In this document: piece after piece, positions 7,313 to 15,960 of the stretch
Numbering within the stretch: the first letter of the stretch is position 1
How the letters are laid out: every line of letters begins with the position of its first letter
Assembly (NCBI RefSeq): GCF_902833055.1
Contig: NZ_CADFEJ010000017.1
Span: 97,415-161,414, forward strand
DNA from: Burkholderia territorii
GTDB taxonomy: Bacteria > Pseudomonadota > Gammaproteobacteria > Burkholderiales > Burkholderiaceae
Direction: 5' to 3'
DNA: 64,000 nucleotides
Made by a program: the position numbers and the translations under genes
Notes under the pieces: model-generated
The model's input: the letters and a program-made list of their open reading frames with translations, nothing else
Database searches by the model: none
What the model was told of the DNA's origin: nothing

Positions 7313-8695
7313 TTAATGGGGCTTGAAGCGCACCCGCTCCGGCGGCTGCTTGAACGTGCCAAGCGGCGTCCAGACGGGCATGCCGAGGAAGAACGCGAAG
7401 TAGATCAGCGCGCAGCCCTGCGCGATCAGCGTCGCGGCCGGCGATGGCGGCCGCGTGCCGAGGAACGCAAGGGTCAGGAACGCCGCGACGAAGATCCCGA
7501 GGAACACCTTGTGGAACAGCGGCCGGTAACGGATCGACTTCACCGGGCTGCGGTCGAGCCACGGCAGGAAGAACAGCGTGATCACCGCCGAGCCCATCAC
7601 CACGACGCCCCAGAACTTCGATTCCGTCAGGAACATGAACACGACGATCGCCGCGGCCAGCACGGGCAGGCCGATCTTCCACTTGCCGCGCGCGCGAATC
7701 AGCGCGAGCACGCCGAGCAGCGCGATCACGATCATCAGCACGATCTTGAACGGGTCGGTGGTCGCGCGCAGCATCGCGTAGAACGCGGTGAAGTACCAGA
7801 CCGGCGCGATTTCCGGCGGCGTCTGCAGCGGGTTCGCGGGGACGAAGTTGTTCGACTCGAGGAAGTACCCGCCCATCTCCGGCGCGAAGAACACGATCAG
7901 CGCGAACACCATCAGGAACACGCAGACGCCGAAGAAATCGTGCACCGAGTAGTACGGATGGAACGGGATGCCGTCGAGCGGAATGCCGTTCGCATCCTTC
8001 TTCGCCTTGATCTCGATGCCGTCCGGGTTGTTTGACCCGACCTCGTGCAGTGCGACGAGGTGCGCGACCACGAGGCCGACCAGCACGAGCGGAATCGCGA
8101 TTACGTGGAACGCGAAGAAGCGGTTCAGCGTGACGTCGGACACGACGTAGTCGCCGCGGATCCACAACGACAGGTCCGGGCCGACGAACGGAATTGCCGA
8201 GAACAGGTTCACGATCACCTGCGCGCCCCAGAACGACATCTGGCCCCACGGCAGCAGGTAGCCGAAGAACGCCTCGGCCATCAGGCACAGGAAGATCGCA
8301 CAACCGAAGATCCACACGAGTTCGCGCGGCTTGCGATACGACCCGTACATCAGCCCGCGGAACATGTGCAGGTACACGACGACGAAGAACATCGATGCAC
8401 CGGTCGAGTGCATGTAGCGGATCAGCCAGCCCCAGGGCACCTCGCGCATGATGTACTCGACCGACGCGAACGCGAGCAGCGAGTCGGGCTTGTAGTTCAT
8501 CGTCAGGAAGATGCCCGTGACGATCTGGTTGACGAGCACGAGCAGCGCGAGGGAGCCGAAGAAGTACCAGAAGTTGAAGTTCTTCGGCGCGTAGTACTCG
8601 GAAACGTGCTTCTTCCAGGTGGACGTGAGCGGGAAGCGCTGATCGATCCAGCCGGTGAGACCTGTCGTGGAGACTTCTTTGTTGTCGGCAGCCAT
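7313..8695 (-). CDS. petB: Ubiquinol-cytochrome c reductase, cytochrome b
   Basis: The 460-residue product is the integral membrane core of the bc1 complex carrying the b-haems and the Qo and Qi sites. It shows the family hallmarks: four histidine ligands on two helices (IRYMHSTGASMFF and FFAFHVIAIPLVL regions), the helix-loop WGQMSFWGAQVIVNLF at Qo and the PEW-like PPEIAPVWYF motif. The start at 8695 (MAADNKEVSTTG) overlaps the petA stop by one base (TGATG), so it is translationally coupled. Confidence 0.95.
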   Translation of the reverse strand: MAADNKEVSTTGLTGWIDQRFPLTSTWKKHVSEYYAPKNFNFWYFFGSLALLVLVNQIVTGIFLTMNYKPDSLLAFASVEYIMREVPWGWLIRYMHSTGASMFFVVVYLHMFRGLMYGSYRKPRELVWIFGCAIFLCLMAEAFFGYLLPWGQMSFWGAQVIVNLFSAIPFVGPDLSLWIRGDYVVSDVTLNRFFAFHVIAIPLVLVGLVVAHLVALHEVGSNNPDGIEIKAKKDANGIPLDGIPFHPYYSVHDFFGVCVFLMVFALIVFFAPEMGGYFLESNNFVPANPLQTPPEIAPVWYFTAFYAMLRATTDPFKIVLMIVIALLGVLALIRARGKWKIGLPVLAAAIVVFMFLTESKFWGVVVMGSAVITLFFLPWLDRSPVKSIRYRPLFHKVFLGIFVAAFLTLAFLGTRPPSPAATLIAQGCALIYFAFFLGMPVWTPLGTFKQPPERVRFKPH

Positions 8696-9315
8696 CACGC
8701 TTCTCCTTTCTCGTCCTTGCCGATCACGAGGGTCGTCGCCGACGTGAACATGTAGGGCGGGATGTCGAGATTCTGAGGCGCCGGCTTGTTCTTGAACACG
8801 CGGCCGGCGAGGTCGTAGGTCGAACCGTGGCACGGGCACAGGAAACCGCCCGGCCAGTCGTCCGGCAGGTTCGGCTGCGGACCCGGCGTGAAGCGTTGGC
8901 TAGGCGTGCAGCCGAGGTGCGTACACACGGCCATCACGACGAGAATGTTCTTGCGATCGGCCCGCGAGCGATATTCGTTCGCGCAATACGCGGGCAACGG
9001 CATCGAATACGGGGATTTCGTGGTCGGATCGGCCACTTCCTTGTCGGCCTTGACGACGTCGGCCAGCATGTCGTCGGTGCGGTTCAGGATCCAGACCGGC
9101 TTGCCGCGCCACGGCACGGTGACCATCTCGCCGGGCTTCAGGCCGCTGATGTCGACCTCGACCGGAGCACCGGCCGCTTTCGCTTTCGCGGACGGCGCAA
9201 GCGACGCCGCGAAAGGTATGACGGTGGCTACGCCTCCCACGCCACCTGCTACGGATGTCGCAATCAGCCAGGTACGGCGGCCGCTGTCGACGCGTTTTTC
9301 TTCCTTGTCTCGCAT
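8695..9315 (-). CDS. petA: Ubiquinol-cytochrome c reductase, Rieske iron-sulfur subunit
   Basis: The 206-residue product starts MRDKEEKRVDSGRRTWLI with a twin-arginine-type signal-anchor (GRRTWLIATSVAGGVGG). This fits Tat export of a folded Fe-S domain. The [2Fe-2S] ligands are in CTHLGCTP and CPCHGSTYD. It is the first gene of petABC and feeds electrons from ubiquinol to cytochrome c1. In-frame ATGs at 9393 and 9357 would lengthen the N-terminus but the 9315 start matches the usual family length. Confidence 0.93.
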   Translation of the reverse strand: MRDKEEKRVDSGRRTWLIATSVAGGVGGVATVIPFAASLAPSAKAKAAGAPVEVDISGLKPGEMVTVPWRGKPVWILNRTDDMLADVVKADKEVADPTTKSPYSMPLPAYCANEYRSRADRKNILVVMAVCTHLGCTPSQRFTPGPQPNLPDDWPGGFLCPCHGSTYDLAGRVFKNKPAPQNLDIPPYMFTSATTLVIGKDEKGEA

Positions 9316-9532
9316 CACACGCCCCACTTCTGAGTTGGATTTTCCGTCACGACTTTTCATTCCGCCGCTAGTTTGCGCGAATGGAGTCGCCATTTACAAG
9401 GCCCGGAGATGAAAATCCCTTCGAAGTGGTTGATAGTTAAGGGTTTCCCCCCACTATCGGAGCGATTAAATCATTTCGTTTTTAAGCATTCGCTACATTG
9501 CGAAATTTCGATGCGCCGCCGCAAATTCGTCC
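9316..9532. other. Intergenic region upstream of petABC
   Basis: A 217-base stretch between petA and the stop of the Nif3-like gene. It is visibly AT-richer than its surroundings and must hold the petABC promoter, but I cannot assign convincing -35/-10 hexamers. No ORF or RNA gene is apparent. Confidence 0.3.
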
Positions 9533-10279
9533 TCAGACAGGATTATGAATGTCGATAAAAAGGTGCTCGATATCGAATTCTTCGGATAAATGCGCGCCAA
9601 GCGCCTGGATTCCGTAGCGTTCGGTCGCATGGTGCCCTGCCGCAACGAACGCGACGCCGCTCTCGGCCGACGCGTGCGTAACGGATTCCGACACTTCGCC
9701 GGTCAGGAACACGTCGGCGCCGGCATCGATCGCTGCGTCGAAATAGCTCTGCGCGGCGCCCGTGCACCACGCGATGCGGCGCAACTGCATGTCGGGATCG
9801 CCGAGCACGAGCGGCGTACGACCCAGGGTGTTCTCGACCTTCGCGACGAAGTGCTCGAGCGTGACGGGCATCGGCAGCGTGGCCATCCAGCCGAGGTCGC
9901 CGTCGCCGAAACGCTGTTCGCCGATCAGGCCGAGCTTCTGGCCGAGCTGCGCGTTGTTGCCGAATTCGGGATGCACGTCGAGCGGCAGGTGGAACGCGAA
10001 CAGGTTCAGGTCGTTCGCGAGCAGCAGCTTCAGGCGCTGGTACTTGCGGCCCGTGATCTGCGGCGCCTCGTTGCGCCAGAAATAGCCGTGATGGACGAGC
10101 ACCGCGTCCGCCCCCCATTCGAGCGCGGCTTCGAGGAACGCGACCGACGCCGTCACGCCGGTGGCAATCTTCTCGATCTTGCGGCGGCCCTCGACCTGAA
10201 GGCCATTCGGGCAATAGTCCTTGAAGCGCGCGGTTTCAAGGGTATTGTTCAAGTACAATTCAAGTTCGATCCGATCCAT
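9533..10279 (-). CDS. Nif3-like dinuclear metal centre protein
   Basis: The 248-residue product begins MDRIELELYLNNTLETARFKDYCPNGLQVEG, typical of the NIF3/YbgI family. Metal-binding histidines are visible in DAVLVHHGYFW and HLPLDVHPEFGNN and near the C-terminus in VAAGHHATERYG. These proteins form hexameric toroids with a two-metal site; hydrolase or GTP cyclohydrolase-like roles have been proposed but the true function is unsettled. It is divergent from the downstream protease gene with a 21-base gap. Confidence 0.9.
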   Translation of the reverse strand: MDRIELELYLNNTLETARFKDYCPNGLQVEGRRKIEKIATGVTASVAFLEAALEWGADAVLVHHGYFWRNEAPQITGRKYQRLKLLLANDLNLFAFHLPLDVHPEFGNNAQLGQKLGLIGEQRFGDGDLGWMATLPMPVTLEHFVAKVENTLGRTPLVLGDPDMQLRRIAWCTGAAQSYFDAAIDAGADVFLTGEVSESVTHASAESGVAFVAAGHHATERYGIQALGAHLSEEFDIEHLFIDIHNPV

Positions 10280-10300
10280 ATAAACCTCTAATCCATTCAG

Positions 10301-11506
10301 ATGCTTAGACGCTTCTGGCTGTTCTTCGCGCAGGCGGTCACCGTACTGCTCGCGCTGATGTTCATCGTCGTGACGCTCAAGCCGCAATGGCTGCAACGGC
10401 AAGGACAGCTCGGCAAGCAGCTCGCCACGCCGATCGTCGCGCTGCGGGAAGTCGCGCCGGGCATCGGCGGTGCACCGGCGACCACGTCGTACGCGGAAGC
10501 CGCGCAAAAGGCGATGCCCGCCGTCGTCAACGTCTTCTCCAGCAAGGACGGCTCGCTGCCGCCCGATCCGCGCGCGAAGGATCCGCTGTTCCGCTACTTC
10601 TTCGGCGACCGCAACGCCCGCAAGCAGCAGGACGAACCGGCGGCCAACCTCGGCTCCGGCGTTATCGTGAGCCCGGAAGGTTACATTCTAACGAACCAGC
10701 ACGTCGTGGACGGCGCCGACCAGATCGAAGTCGCGCTCGCCGACGGCCGCACGGGCACCGCGAAGGTAATCGGCAGCGATCCGGAAACCGATCTCGCCGT
10801 GCTGAAGATCAACATGACGAACCTGCCGACGATCACGCTCGGCCGTTCCGACCAGTCGCGCGTCGGCGACGTCGTCCTCGCGATCGGCAACCCGTTCGGT
10901 GTCGGCCAGACGGTCACGATGGGCATCATCAGCGCGCTGGGCCGCAATCACCTCGGCATCAACACGTTCGAGAACTTCATCCAGACCGACGCGCCGATCA
11001 ACCCGGGCAACTCGGGCGGCGCGCTGGTCGACGTGAACGGCAACCTGCTCGGCATCAACACGGCGATCTACTCGCGCTCGGGCGGCTCGCTCGGCATCGG
11101 CTTCGCGATCCCCGTGTCGACCGCGCGCACCGTGCTCGAGAGCATCATCACGACGGGCTCGGTCACGCGCGGCTGGATCGGCGTCGAGCCGCAAGACGTC
11201 ACGCCGGAAATCGCCGAGTCGTTCGGGCTCCAGCAGAAGTCGGGCGCGATCGTCGCGGGCGTGCTGCAGGGCGGTCCGGCCGACAAGGCCGGCATCAAGC
11301 CGGGCGACATCCTCGTCAGCGTGAACGGCGATGAAATCACCGACACGACGAAGCTGCTGAATACCGTCGCGCAGATCAAGCCGGGCACGCCGACCAAGGT
11401 GCACGTCGTGCGCAAGGGCAAGGAGTTCGACGTGAGCGTGGTGATCGGCAAGCGCCCGCCGCCGCCGAAACAGACGCTCGACGAGCAGGACAGCGACTCC
11501 GAGTAA
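10301..11506 (+). CDS. Periplasmic serine endopeptidase, DegS/DegQ (HtrA) family
   Basis: The 401-residue product has an N-terminal membrane anchor (residues about 5-26), then a trypsin-like protease domain with the catalytic triad His134 (TNQHVVDGA), Asp164 (DPETDLAVL) and Ser238 (NPGNSGGAL). One PDZ domain follows at about 285-385. A single PDZ and an uncleaved-looking anchor resemble DegS, which cleaves the anti-sigma factor RseA, more than two-PDZ DegP; local annotation as DegQ or MucD-like is also common. It is monocistronic, ending in a strong terminator. Confidence 0.88.
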   Translation: MLRRFWLFFAQAVTVLLALMFIVVTLKPQWLQRQGQLGKQLATPIVALREVAPGIGGAPATTSYAEAAQKAMPAVVNVFSSKDGSLPPDPRAKDPLFRYFFGDRNARKQQDEPAANLGSGVIVSPEGYILTNQHVVDGADQIEVALADGRTGTAKVIGSDPETDLAVLKINMTNLPTITLGRSDQSRVGDVVLAIGNPFGVGQTVTMGIISALGRNHLGINTFENFIQTDAPINPGNSGGALVDVNGNLLGINTAIYSRSGGSLGIGFAIPVSTARTVLESIITTGSVTRGWIGVEPQDVTPEIAESFGLQQKSGAIVAGVLQGGPADKAGIKPGDILVSVNGDEITDTTKLLNTVAQIKPGTPTKVHVVRKGKEFDVSVVIGKRPPPPKQTLDEQDSDSE

Positions 11507-11556
11507 CGGATGGCGGTTCGCGCCGCGGCTTCGTCCGCCGGCCACGCCGAAAACGC

Positions 11557-11590
11557 AAATGGGCAGCCGATCGGCTGCCCATTTGTTTTG
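11557..11590 (+). terminator. Bidirectional Rho-independent terminator
   Basis: A perfect 28-base palindrome (arms AAATGGGCAGCCGA and TCGGCTGCCCATTT) is followed by GTTTTGTTG. It terminates the htrA-type gene. The A-rich left flank lets it serve the opposite strand (tatC end) as well. The rest of 11507-11730 shows no gene. Confidence 0.85.
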
Positions 11591-11730
11591 TTGCGAAGTT
11601 CTTTCCATCGCAGTGAAGCCTGCGTTCGCCCCCACCGTTCGACCCTTGCTGCCGCCGGCCAAGTGTGACCGAACCGAAAAAGCGACATCGCCGGTGGCCG
11701 TCATGCCGGCCCGGCTGCGCGGCGCTTTCG

Positions 11731-12516
11731 TCAGCCGGCGGCGCCGTTGTTCTCCGCCTCGGGTTCTTCGGTCGCCTTGGGCACGAAGAATCGCGCGGCG
11801 AGCAGCCCGATCTCGAACAGCACGACGAGCGGCAGCGCGAGCATCAGCTGCGAGAACACGTCCGGCGGCGTGACGACCGCCGCGACGACGAACGCGCCGA
11901 CGATCACGTAAGGCCGCATCTCCTTCAGCTTCTTCAGCGACAGCACGCCCATGCGGACGAGCAGCACCACGACGATCGGCACCTCGAACGTCACGCCGAA
12001 CGCGATGAACATCCCGAGCACGAAGCTCAGATAGTTGTCGATGTCGGTCGACATCTCGGCCCCGAGCGGCGCGTTGTAGTGCGCCATCACGCGGAAGATC
12101 GTCGGGAACACGAGGAAGTACGCGAACGCCATCCCGCACAGGAACAGGAAATAGCTGCTGCCCACGAGCGGCGCGACGAGCTTCTTCTCGTGCTGATACA
12201 GCCCCGGCGCGACGAACGCCCAGATCTGGTACAGCACGACCGGCAGCGCGATCACGAGCGCGACGAGCATCGTGACCTTCATCGGCACGAAGAACGAGCC
12301 GGTCACGTCGGTGACGATCATCCTGCCGCCCTTCGGCAGGTTTTCCATCAGCGGCCGCGCGAGCAGCCGGAAGATGTCGGGCGCCCAGTACACGAGCCCG
12401 AGGAACACGACGATCACGGCCAGCCCCGCGCGAATGATGCGATCGCGAAGCTCGACGAGATGGGAGATGAAGGTTTCTTCCGGGGCGTCGCCCGGGTTCT
12501 GCTGGGGGTCGCTCAC
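11731..12516 (-). CDS. tatC: Sec-independent protein translocase TatC
   Basis: TatC is the six-helix receptor for twin-arginine signal peptides. The 261-residue product begins at GTG 12516 (VSDPQQNPGDAPEETF) and shows the family signature FISHLVELRDRII at the N-terminus, then six hydrophobic helices, including FLFLCGMAFAYFLVFPTIF and GVTFEVPIVVVLLVRMGVL. It is the last gene of tatABC. Substrates in this window plausibly include PetA and MsrP. Confidence 0.95.
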   Translation of the reverse strand: MSDPQQNPGDAPEETFISHLVELRDRIIRAGLAVIVVFLGLVYWAPDIFRLLARPLMENLPKGGRMIVTDVTGSFFVPMKVTMLVALVIALPVVLYQIWAFVAPGLYQHEKKLVAPLVGSSYFLFLCGMAFAYFLVFPTIFRVMAHYNAPLGAEMSTDIDNYLSFVLGMFIAFGVTFEVPIVVVLLVRMGVLSLKKLKEMRPYVIVGAFVVAAVVTPPDVFSQLMLALPLVVLFEIGLLAARFFVPKATEEPEAENNGAAG

Positions 12517-12557
12517 ACCGGCCCTCGGTAGGATTGACGAGCGAGCATGCGCTCGGC

Positions 12558-13088
12558 TCAGAAGAAGCGCGTCGGCCGGCGCAGGCTGGCCGGCTGGTGG
12601 CGCGCGACTCGCGCGGCGCCCGACTGCACGTGCGTGCGGCGGGTCGTCGCGCGCTTGTACCAGACAGGCGTCGCCGCCTGTTTCACACGCCAGTTGCGAC
12701 GCTTCGGCGCGAGCGCGGCCGTGCTGCCGCGCCACGACGGCGCGGCGGGCGTGTCGGAGCCGTACGTGCCGGCATCGACCGAGCCTTCGTTAAGGCCGCC
12801 GACCGCGGAATTCCACGTGTCGTTCAGCTCCTTCTCGTGCTCGCGCAGGTTGTCGTGAATCGTCGTCTCGACATTGCGCGCGGCCGCCTCGAAATCGGTC
12901 TTCATCGTCCGCAGCGCGTCGAGCTCGATTTCGCGCGAGACCTCGGCCTTCACGTCGTTGATGTACCGCTGCGCGCGGCCGAACAAAGCGCCGGCCGTGC
13001 GCGCGACGCGCGGCAGGCGCTCGGGGCCGAGCACCACGAGCGCGACGACGCCGATCAGCGCCATCTTCGAAAGACCGAGATCCAGCAT
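12558..13088 (-). CDS. tatB: Sec-independent protein translocase TatB
   Basis: The 176-residue product begins MLDLGLSKMALIGVVALVVL, a short N-terminal helix with the conserved glutamate and hinge (GPERLP). An amphipathic helix and a variable charged tail follow. With TatC it forms the substrate receptor complex. It lies between tatA and tatC, 28 bases after tatA. Confidence 0.93.
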   Translation of the reverse strand: MLDLGLSKMALIGVVALVVLGPERLPRVARTAGALFGRAQRYINDVKAEVSREIELDALRTMKTDFEAAARNVETTIHDNLREHEKELNDTWNSAVGGLNEGSVDAGTYGSDTPAAPSWRGSTAALAPKRRNWRVKQAATPVWYKRATTRRTHVQSGAARVARHQPASLRRPTRFF

Positions 13089-13116
13089 CGCGAATGCCTG
13101 TCAGCGTGCAGGCGAT

Positions 13117-13347
13117 TTACGCCTTGTTCGAATCGGAACGCGTCGTTTCCTTCGCGTTGACGTCGACCGAACCCGAGCGCGGCAGTTGCTGCGCGTCAGC
13201 CGGCGTCTCGCCTTCCTTCATGCCGTCCTTGAAACCCTTCACGGCGCTGCCGAGGTCGTTGCCGATGTTGCGCAGCTTCTTCGTACCGAAAACCAGCGCG
13301 ACGATCAGCAGCACGATCAGCCAGTGCCAAATGCTCAATCCACCCAT
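13117..13347 (-). CDS. tatA: Sec-independent protein translocase TatA
   Basis: The 76-residue product is the pore-forming subunit: start MGGLSIWHWLIVLLIVALVF at 13347, a single membrane helix, then the FGTKKLRNIGNDLGSAVKGF amphipathic helix characteristic of TatA. A longer in-frame start at 13386 lacks family support. It is the first of tatABC, preceded by the HIT gene. Confidence 0.95.
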   Translation of the reverse strand: MGGLSIWHWLIVLLIVALVFGTKKLRNIGNDLGSAVKGFKDGMKEGETPADAQQLPRSGSVDVNAKETTRSDSNKA

Positions 13348-13440
13348 GATGAAACCTCTCCTCAACCACGCCGCGTCGCGGCGCAAATCGCCGGCGGCAC
13401 GCCGGCTTCGACTATCGATGCGGGGAAACGCCCCGCCACG

Positions 13441-13806
13441 TCAACCCATCCGCAGCCACGGGCGCGGGCCGGCCAGGATATGCGCGTGCAGGTGGTAGAC
13501 CTCCTGCCCGCCGCCGGGGCCCGTATTGATCACCGTGCGAAAACCGGTTTCGCCGCCCGTGTACGCGACGCCGAGCTGGTCGGCCAGGCGCGCGACCAGC
13601 AACATCAGCCGGCCGAGCATCGGCGCATCGTCCTCGCTCGCCGCCGACAGCGTCGGCAGATGCCGGCGCGGAATCACGAGCACGTGCGTCTCGGCCGCCG
13701 GGCGGATGTCGCGGAACGCGACGAATTCGTCGTCCTCGTGCACCTTCGTGCTCGGGATCTCGCCCGCCGCGATCTTGCAGAACAGGCAATTCGGATCGTG
13801 ACTCAT
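13441..13806 (-). CDS. hinT: Histidine triad (HIT) nucleotide-binding protein
   Basis: The 121-residue product starts MSHDPNCLFCKIAAGEIPS with the C-x-x-C zinc-like pair seen in bacterial HinT proteins and ends with the triad HLHAHI. These enzymes hydrolyse purine nucleoside phosphoramidates such as acyl-AMP adducts. It lies in the same transcription direction as his and tat, immediately before tatA. Confidence 0.9.
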   Translation of the reverse strand: MSHDPNCLFCKIAAGEIPSTKVHEDDEFVAFRDIRPAAETHVLVIPRRHLPTLSAASEDDAPMLGRLMLLVARLADQLGVAYTGGETGFRTVINTGPGGGQEVYHLHAHILAGPRPWLRMG

Positions 13807-13835
13807 GTTGCTCCTGCGAAACGCCCGCGCGCCGG

Positions 13836-14228
13836 TCAGAACCAGGCCTGCGGATCGAGCGTCTTGTTGTCGTTCAGGTACAGCCAACCCTTGATGATAC
13901 GGTACAGCGTCCAGATCCATGTGACAAACATGACGACGAACCCGACCACCACGAACATCAGCGCGAAGCCGATCACGTAGGCGATCAGCGCACGCCAGAA
14001 CGTGCGGATCTGCCATTCGAAATGGTCGGCGTACGGCGTGCCGGCCACGTCGTCGCGCTTCACGTAGTTGATGATGATCGCGATGATCCCGGTGACGCCG
14101 CCCGTGAGCCAATGAATCGCATAAAGGCCGTACAACACGTGCGTCAACGTGCGCAGGCCTTTGAGTCGCTCGGCGTCCGCGGCACCCGGCACCGACGGTG
14201 TCGGAAACTGGCTCGGCGTATCGGTCAT
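13836..14228 (-). CDS. Small membrane protein, DUF4870-like
   Basis: The 130-residue product has a short polar N-terminus (MTDTPSQFPTPSVPGAADAE) and three or four membrane segments (YGLYAIHWLTGGVTGIIAII, LIAYVIGFALMFVVVGFVVM). It also carries the motif FEWQIRTFW and ends KTLDPQAWF. This pattern matches the DUF4870 membrane family of unknown function. It is located between hisE and the HIT gene in the same orientation. No catalytic residues are evident. Confidence 0.75.
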   Translation of the reverse strand: MTDTPSQFPTPSVPGAADAERLKGLRTLTHVLYGLYAIHWLTGGVTGIIAIIINYVKRDDVAGTPYADHFEWQIRTFWRALIAYVIGFALMFVVVGFVVMFVTWIWTLYRIIKGWLYLNDNKTLDPQAWF

Positions 14229-14299
14229 GATGCTACCCCCGTTAGATGACAATTCTTACAGCTTACCGCACTGTCGTCGGCACGGCAGGCCGCGTGTCG

Positions 14300-14665
14300 T
14301 CACCCGCCGTTCTGCTCGCGCTCGCGGCGCTTGCGCAACGCCTTTTCCTCGATGCCGGACAGCCCTTCGCGGCGCTCGAGTTCGGCGATCACGTCGGCCG
14401 GGCTCAGGTCGAAATGCGACAGCATCACGAGGCAGTGGAACCACAGGTCGGCCACCTCGCCGACCAGCGCCGTCGGCGCGCCGCCCTGGCGCACGTCCTT
14501 CGCGGCCAGCACGACTTCGGTCGCCTCTTCGCCGATCTTCTTCAGCACCGCATCGTCGCCCTTGTGGAACAGGCGCGATACGTACGATTGTTCGGGGTCG
14601 CCGCCCTTGCGGCTATCGATCACGGCCGCGAGGCGCAGCAGCGTGTCTTCGGTCGATTGCGTCAT
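14300..14665 (-). CDS. hisE: Phosphoribosyl-ATP pyrophosphatase
   Basis: The 121-residue product is a MazG-like all-alpha pyrophosphohydrolase acting at step 2 of histidine biosynthesis. The metal-binding EExxE-type motif is in KKIGEEATEVVLAAK with a downstream acidic helix (GEVADLWFH). It is separate from hisI, unlike the fused HisIE of enterobacteria, and its start overlaps the hisI stop (ATGA). Confidence 0.95.
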   Translation of the reverse strand: MTQSTEDTLLRLAAVIDSRKGGDPEQSYVSRLFHKGDDAVLKKIGEEATEVVLAAKDVRQGGAPTALVGEVADLWFHCLVMLSHFDLSPADVIAELERREGLSGIEEKALRKRREREQNGG

Positions 14666-15078
14666 TTGTAGATGTGTTCGGGGTCTTTCAGCACCGGATC
14701 GACCGCGACCCAGTCGCCGCTGTCCACCGTACCTTCGAATTTCTGGAAGAAGCACGAATGCCGGCCGGTGTGGCATGCGATGCCCGACACCTGCTCGACC
14801 TTCAGCAGCACGACGTCCTCGTCGCAATCGAGGCGCACCTCGTGCACGTGCTGCACGTGGCCCGACTCCTCGCCCTTGAACCAGAGGCGCTTGCGCGAGC
14901 GCGAATAGTAAACCGCGCGCTGCGTCTCGATCGTCTTCGCCAGCGCCTCGCGATTCATCCACGCGAACATCAGCACGTCGTTCGTCGACGCTTCCTGCGC
15001 GATCACCGGCACGAGGCCGTTGTCGTCCCAGCGGACCTTGTCGAGCCACGCGGGCAGGGATTTCGTTTCCGTATTCAT
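14662..15078 (-). CDS. hisI: Phosphoribosyl-AMP cyclohydrolase
   Basis: The 138-residue product opens the purine ring of PR-AMP, step 3 of histidine synthesis. Conserved motifs are VLMFAWMNREAL, YYSRSRKRLWFKGEESGHVQ, LDCDEDVVLL (metal site) and ACHTGRHSCFF. Its start overlaps hisF by one base (TGATG) and its stop overlaps hisE by ATGA. Confidence 0.95.
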   Translation of the reverse strand: MNTETKSLPAWLDKVRWDDNGLVPVIAQEASTNDVLMFAWMNREALAKTIETQRAVYYSRSRKRLWFKGEESGHVQHVHEVRLDCDEDVVLLKVEQVSGIACHTGRHSCFFQKFEGTVDSGDWVAVDPVLKDPEHIYK

Positions 15079-15851
15079 CACAGCCTCACCGGGATGCCCT
15101 GGTCGGCCATGAAGCGCTTCGCCTCGCCGACCGTGTGCTCGCCGTAGTGGAAGATGCTCGCGGCCAGCACCGCGTCGGCGCGGCCGTCCTTGATGCCGTC
15201 CGCGAGATCTTGCAGCGAGCCCACGCCGCCCGATGCGATCACCGGCACCGGCACCGCGTCCGACACGCCGCGCGTGAGCGCGAGGTCGAAGCCGGACTTC
15301 GTGCCGTCGCGGTCCATGCTCGTGAGCAGGATCTCGCCCGCGCCGAGCTCGGCCATCTTGCGCGCCCATTCGATCGCGTCGAGGCCCGTGCCCTTGCGGC
15401 CGCCGTGCGTGAACACTTCCCAGCGCGGCGCCTCGCCGTCGGCCGACACGCGCTTCGCGTCGATCGCGACGACGATGCACTGCGAGCCGTACTTGTCGGC
15501 CGCGTCGCGCACGAGCTGCGGGTTCGCGACCGCCGACGAATTCATGCTGACCTTGTCCGCGCCGGCGTTCAGCAGGCGCCGCACGTCCTCGACGGCGCGC
15601 ACGCCGCCGCCGACGGTCAGCGGAATGAAGACCTGCGACGCGACGGCCTCGATGATCGGCAGGATCAGGTCGCGCTGGTCGGAGGTCGCGGTGATGTCGA
15701 GGAACGTCAGTTCGTCGGCGCCCTGGTCGTCGTAGCGGCGGGCGATTTCGACGGGGTCGCCGGCATCGCGCAGTTCGACGAAGTTGACGCCCTTGACGAC
15801 ACGCCCGGCAGTCACGTCCAGGCAGGGGATGATGCGTTTAGCTAGAGCCAT
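15078..15851 (-). CDS. hisF: Imidazole glycerol phosphate synthase, cyclase subunit
   Basis: The 257-residue (beta/alpha)8 barrel starts MALAKRIIPCLDVTAGRVVKG, with catalytic Asp in CLDV and Asp in LTSMDRDGTKSGFD. The phosphate sites are in LTVGGGVR and IASGGVG. It uses ammonia channelled from HisH to make IGP and AICAR. It is separated from hisA by 109 bases with no gene. Confidence 0.96.
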   Translation of the reverse strand: MALAKRIIPCLDVTAGRVVKGVNFVELRDAGDPVEIARRYDDQGADELTFLDITATSDQRDLILPIIEAVASQVFIPLTVGGGVRAVEDVRRLLNAGADKVSMNSSAVANPQLVRDAADKYGSQCIVVAIDAKRVSADGEAPRWEVFTHGGRKGTGLDAIEWARKMAELGAGEILLTSMDRDGTKSGFDLALTRGVSDAVPVPVIASGGVGSLQDLADGIKDGRADAVLAASIFHYGEHTVGEAKRFMADQGIPVRL

Positions 15852-15960
15852 GATGTTGCGCCATAGGCCGCGGTGGGACGGCCGGTTGCGAACGCCTCGC
15901 GCGAGGCGCCCGGTCGGGGCCGCCCGTGGGCAGCCCGTGGCGAAGAAGACGCCGCCGCGC

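Noticed and set aside
6317..8035. 572-codon plus-strand frame opposite sspA-petC-petB
   Set aside because: Shadow of cytochrome bc1 genes, with His/Arg/Asp-rich low-complexity composition.
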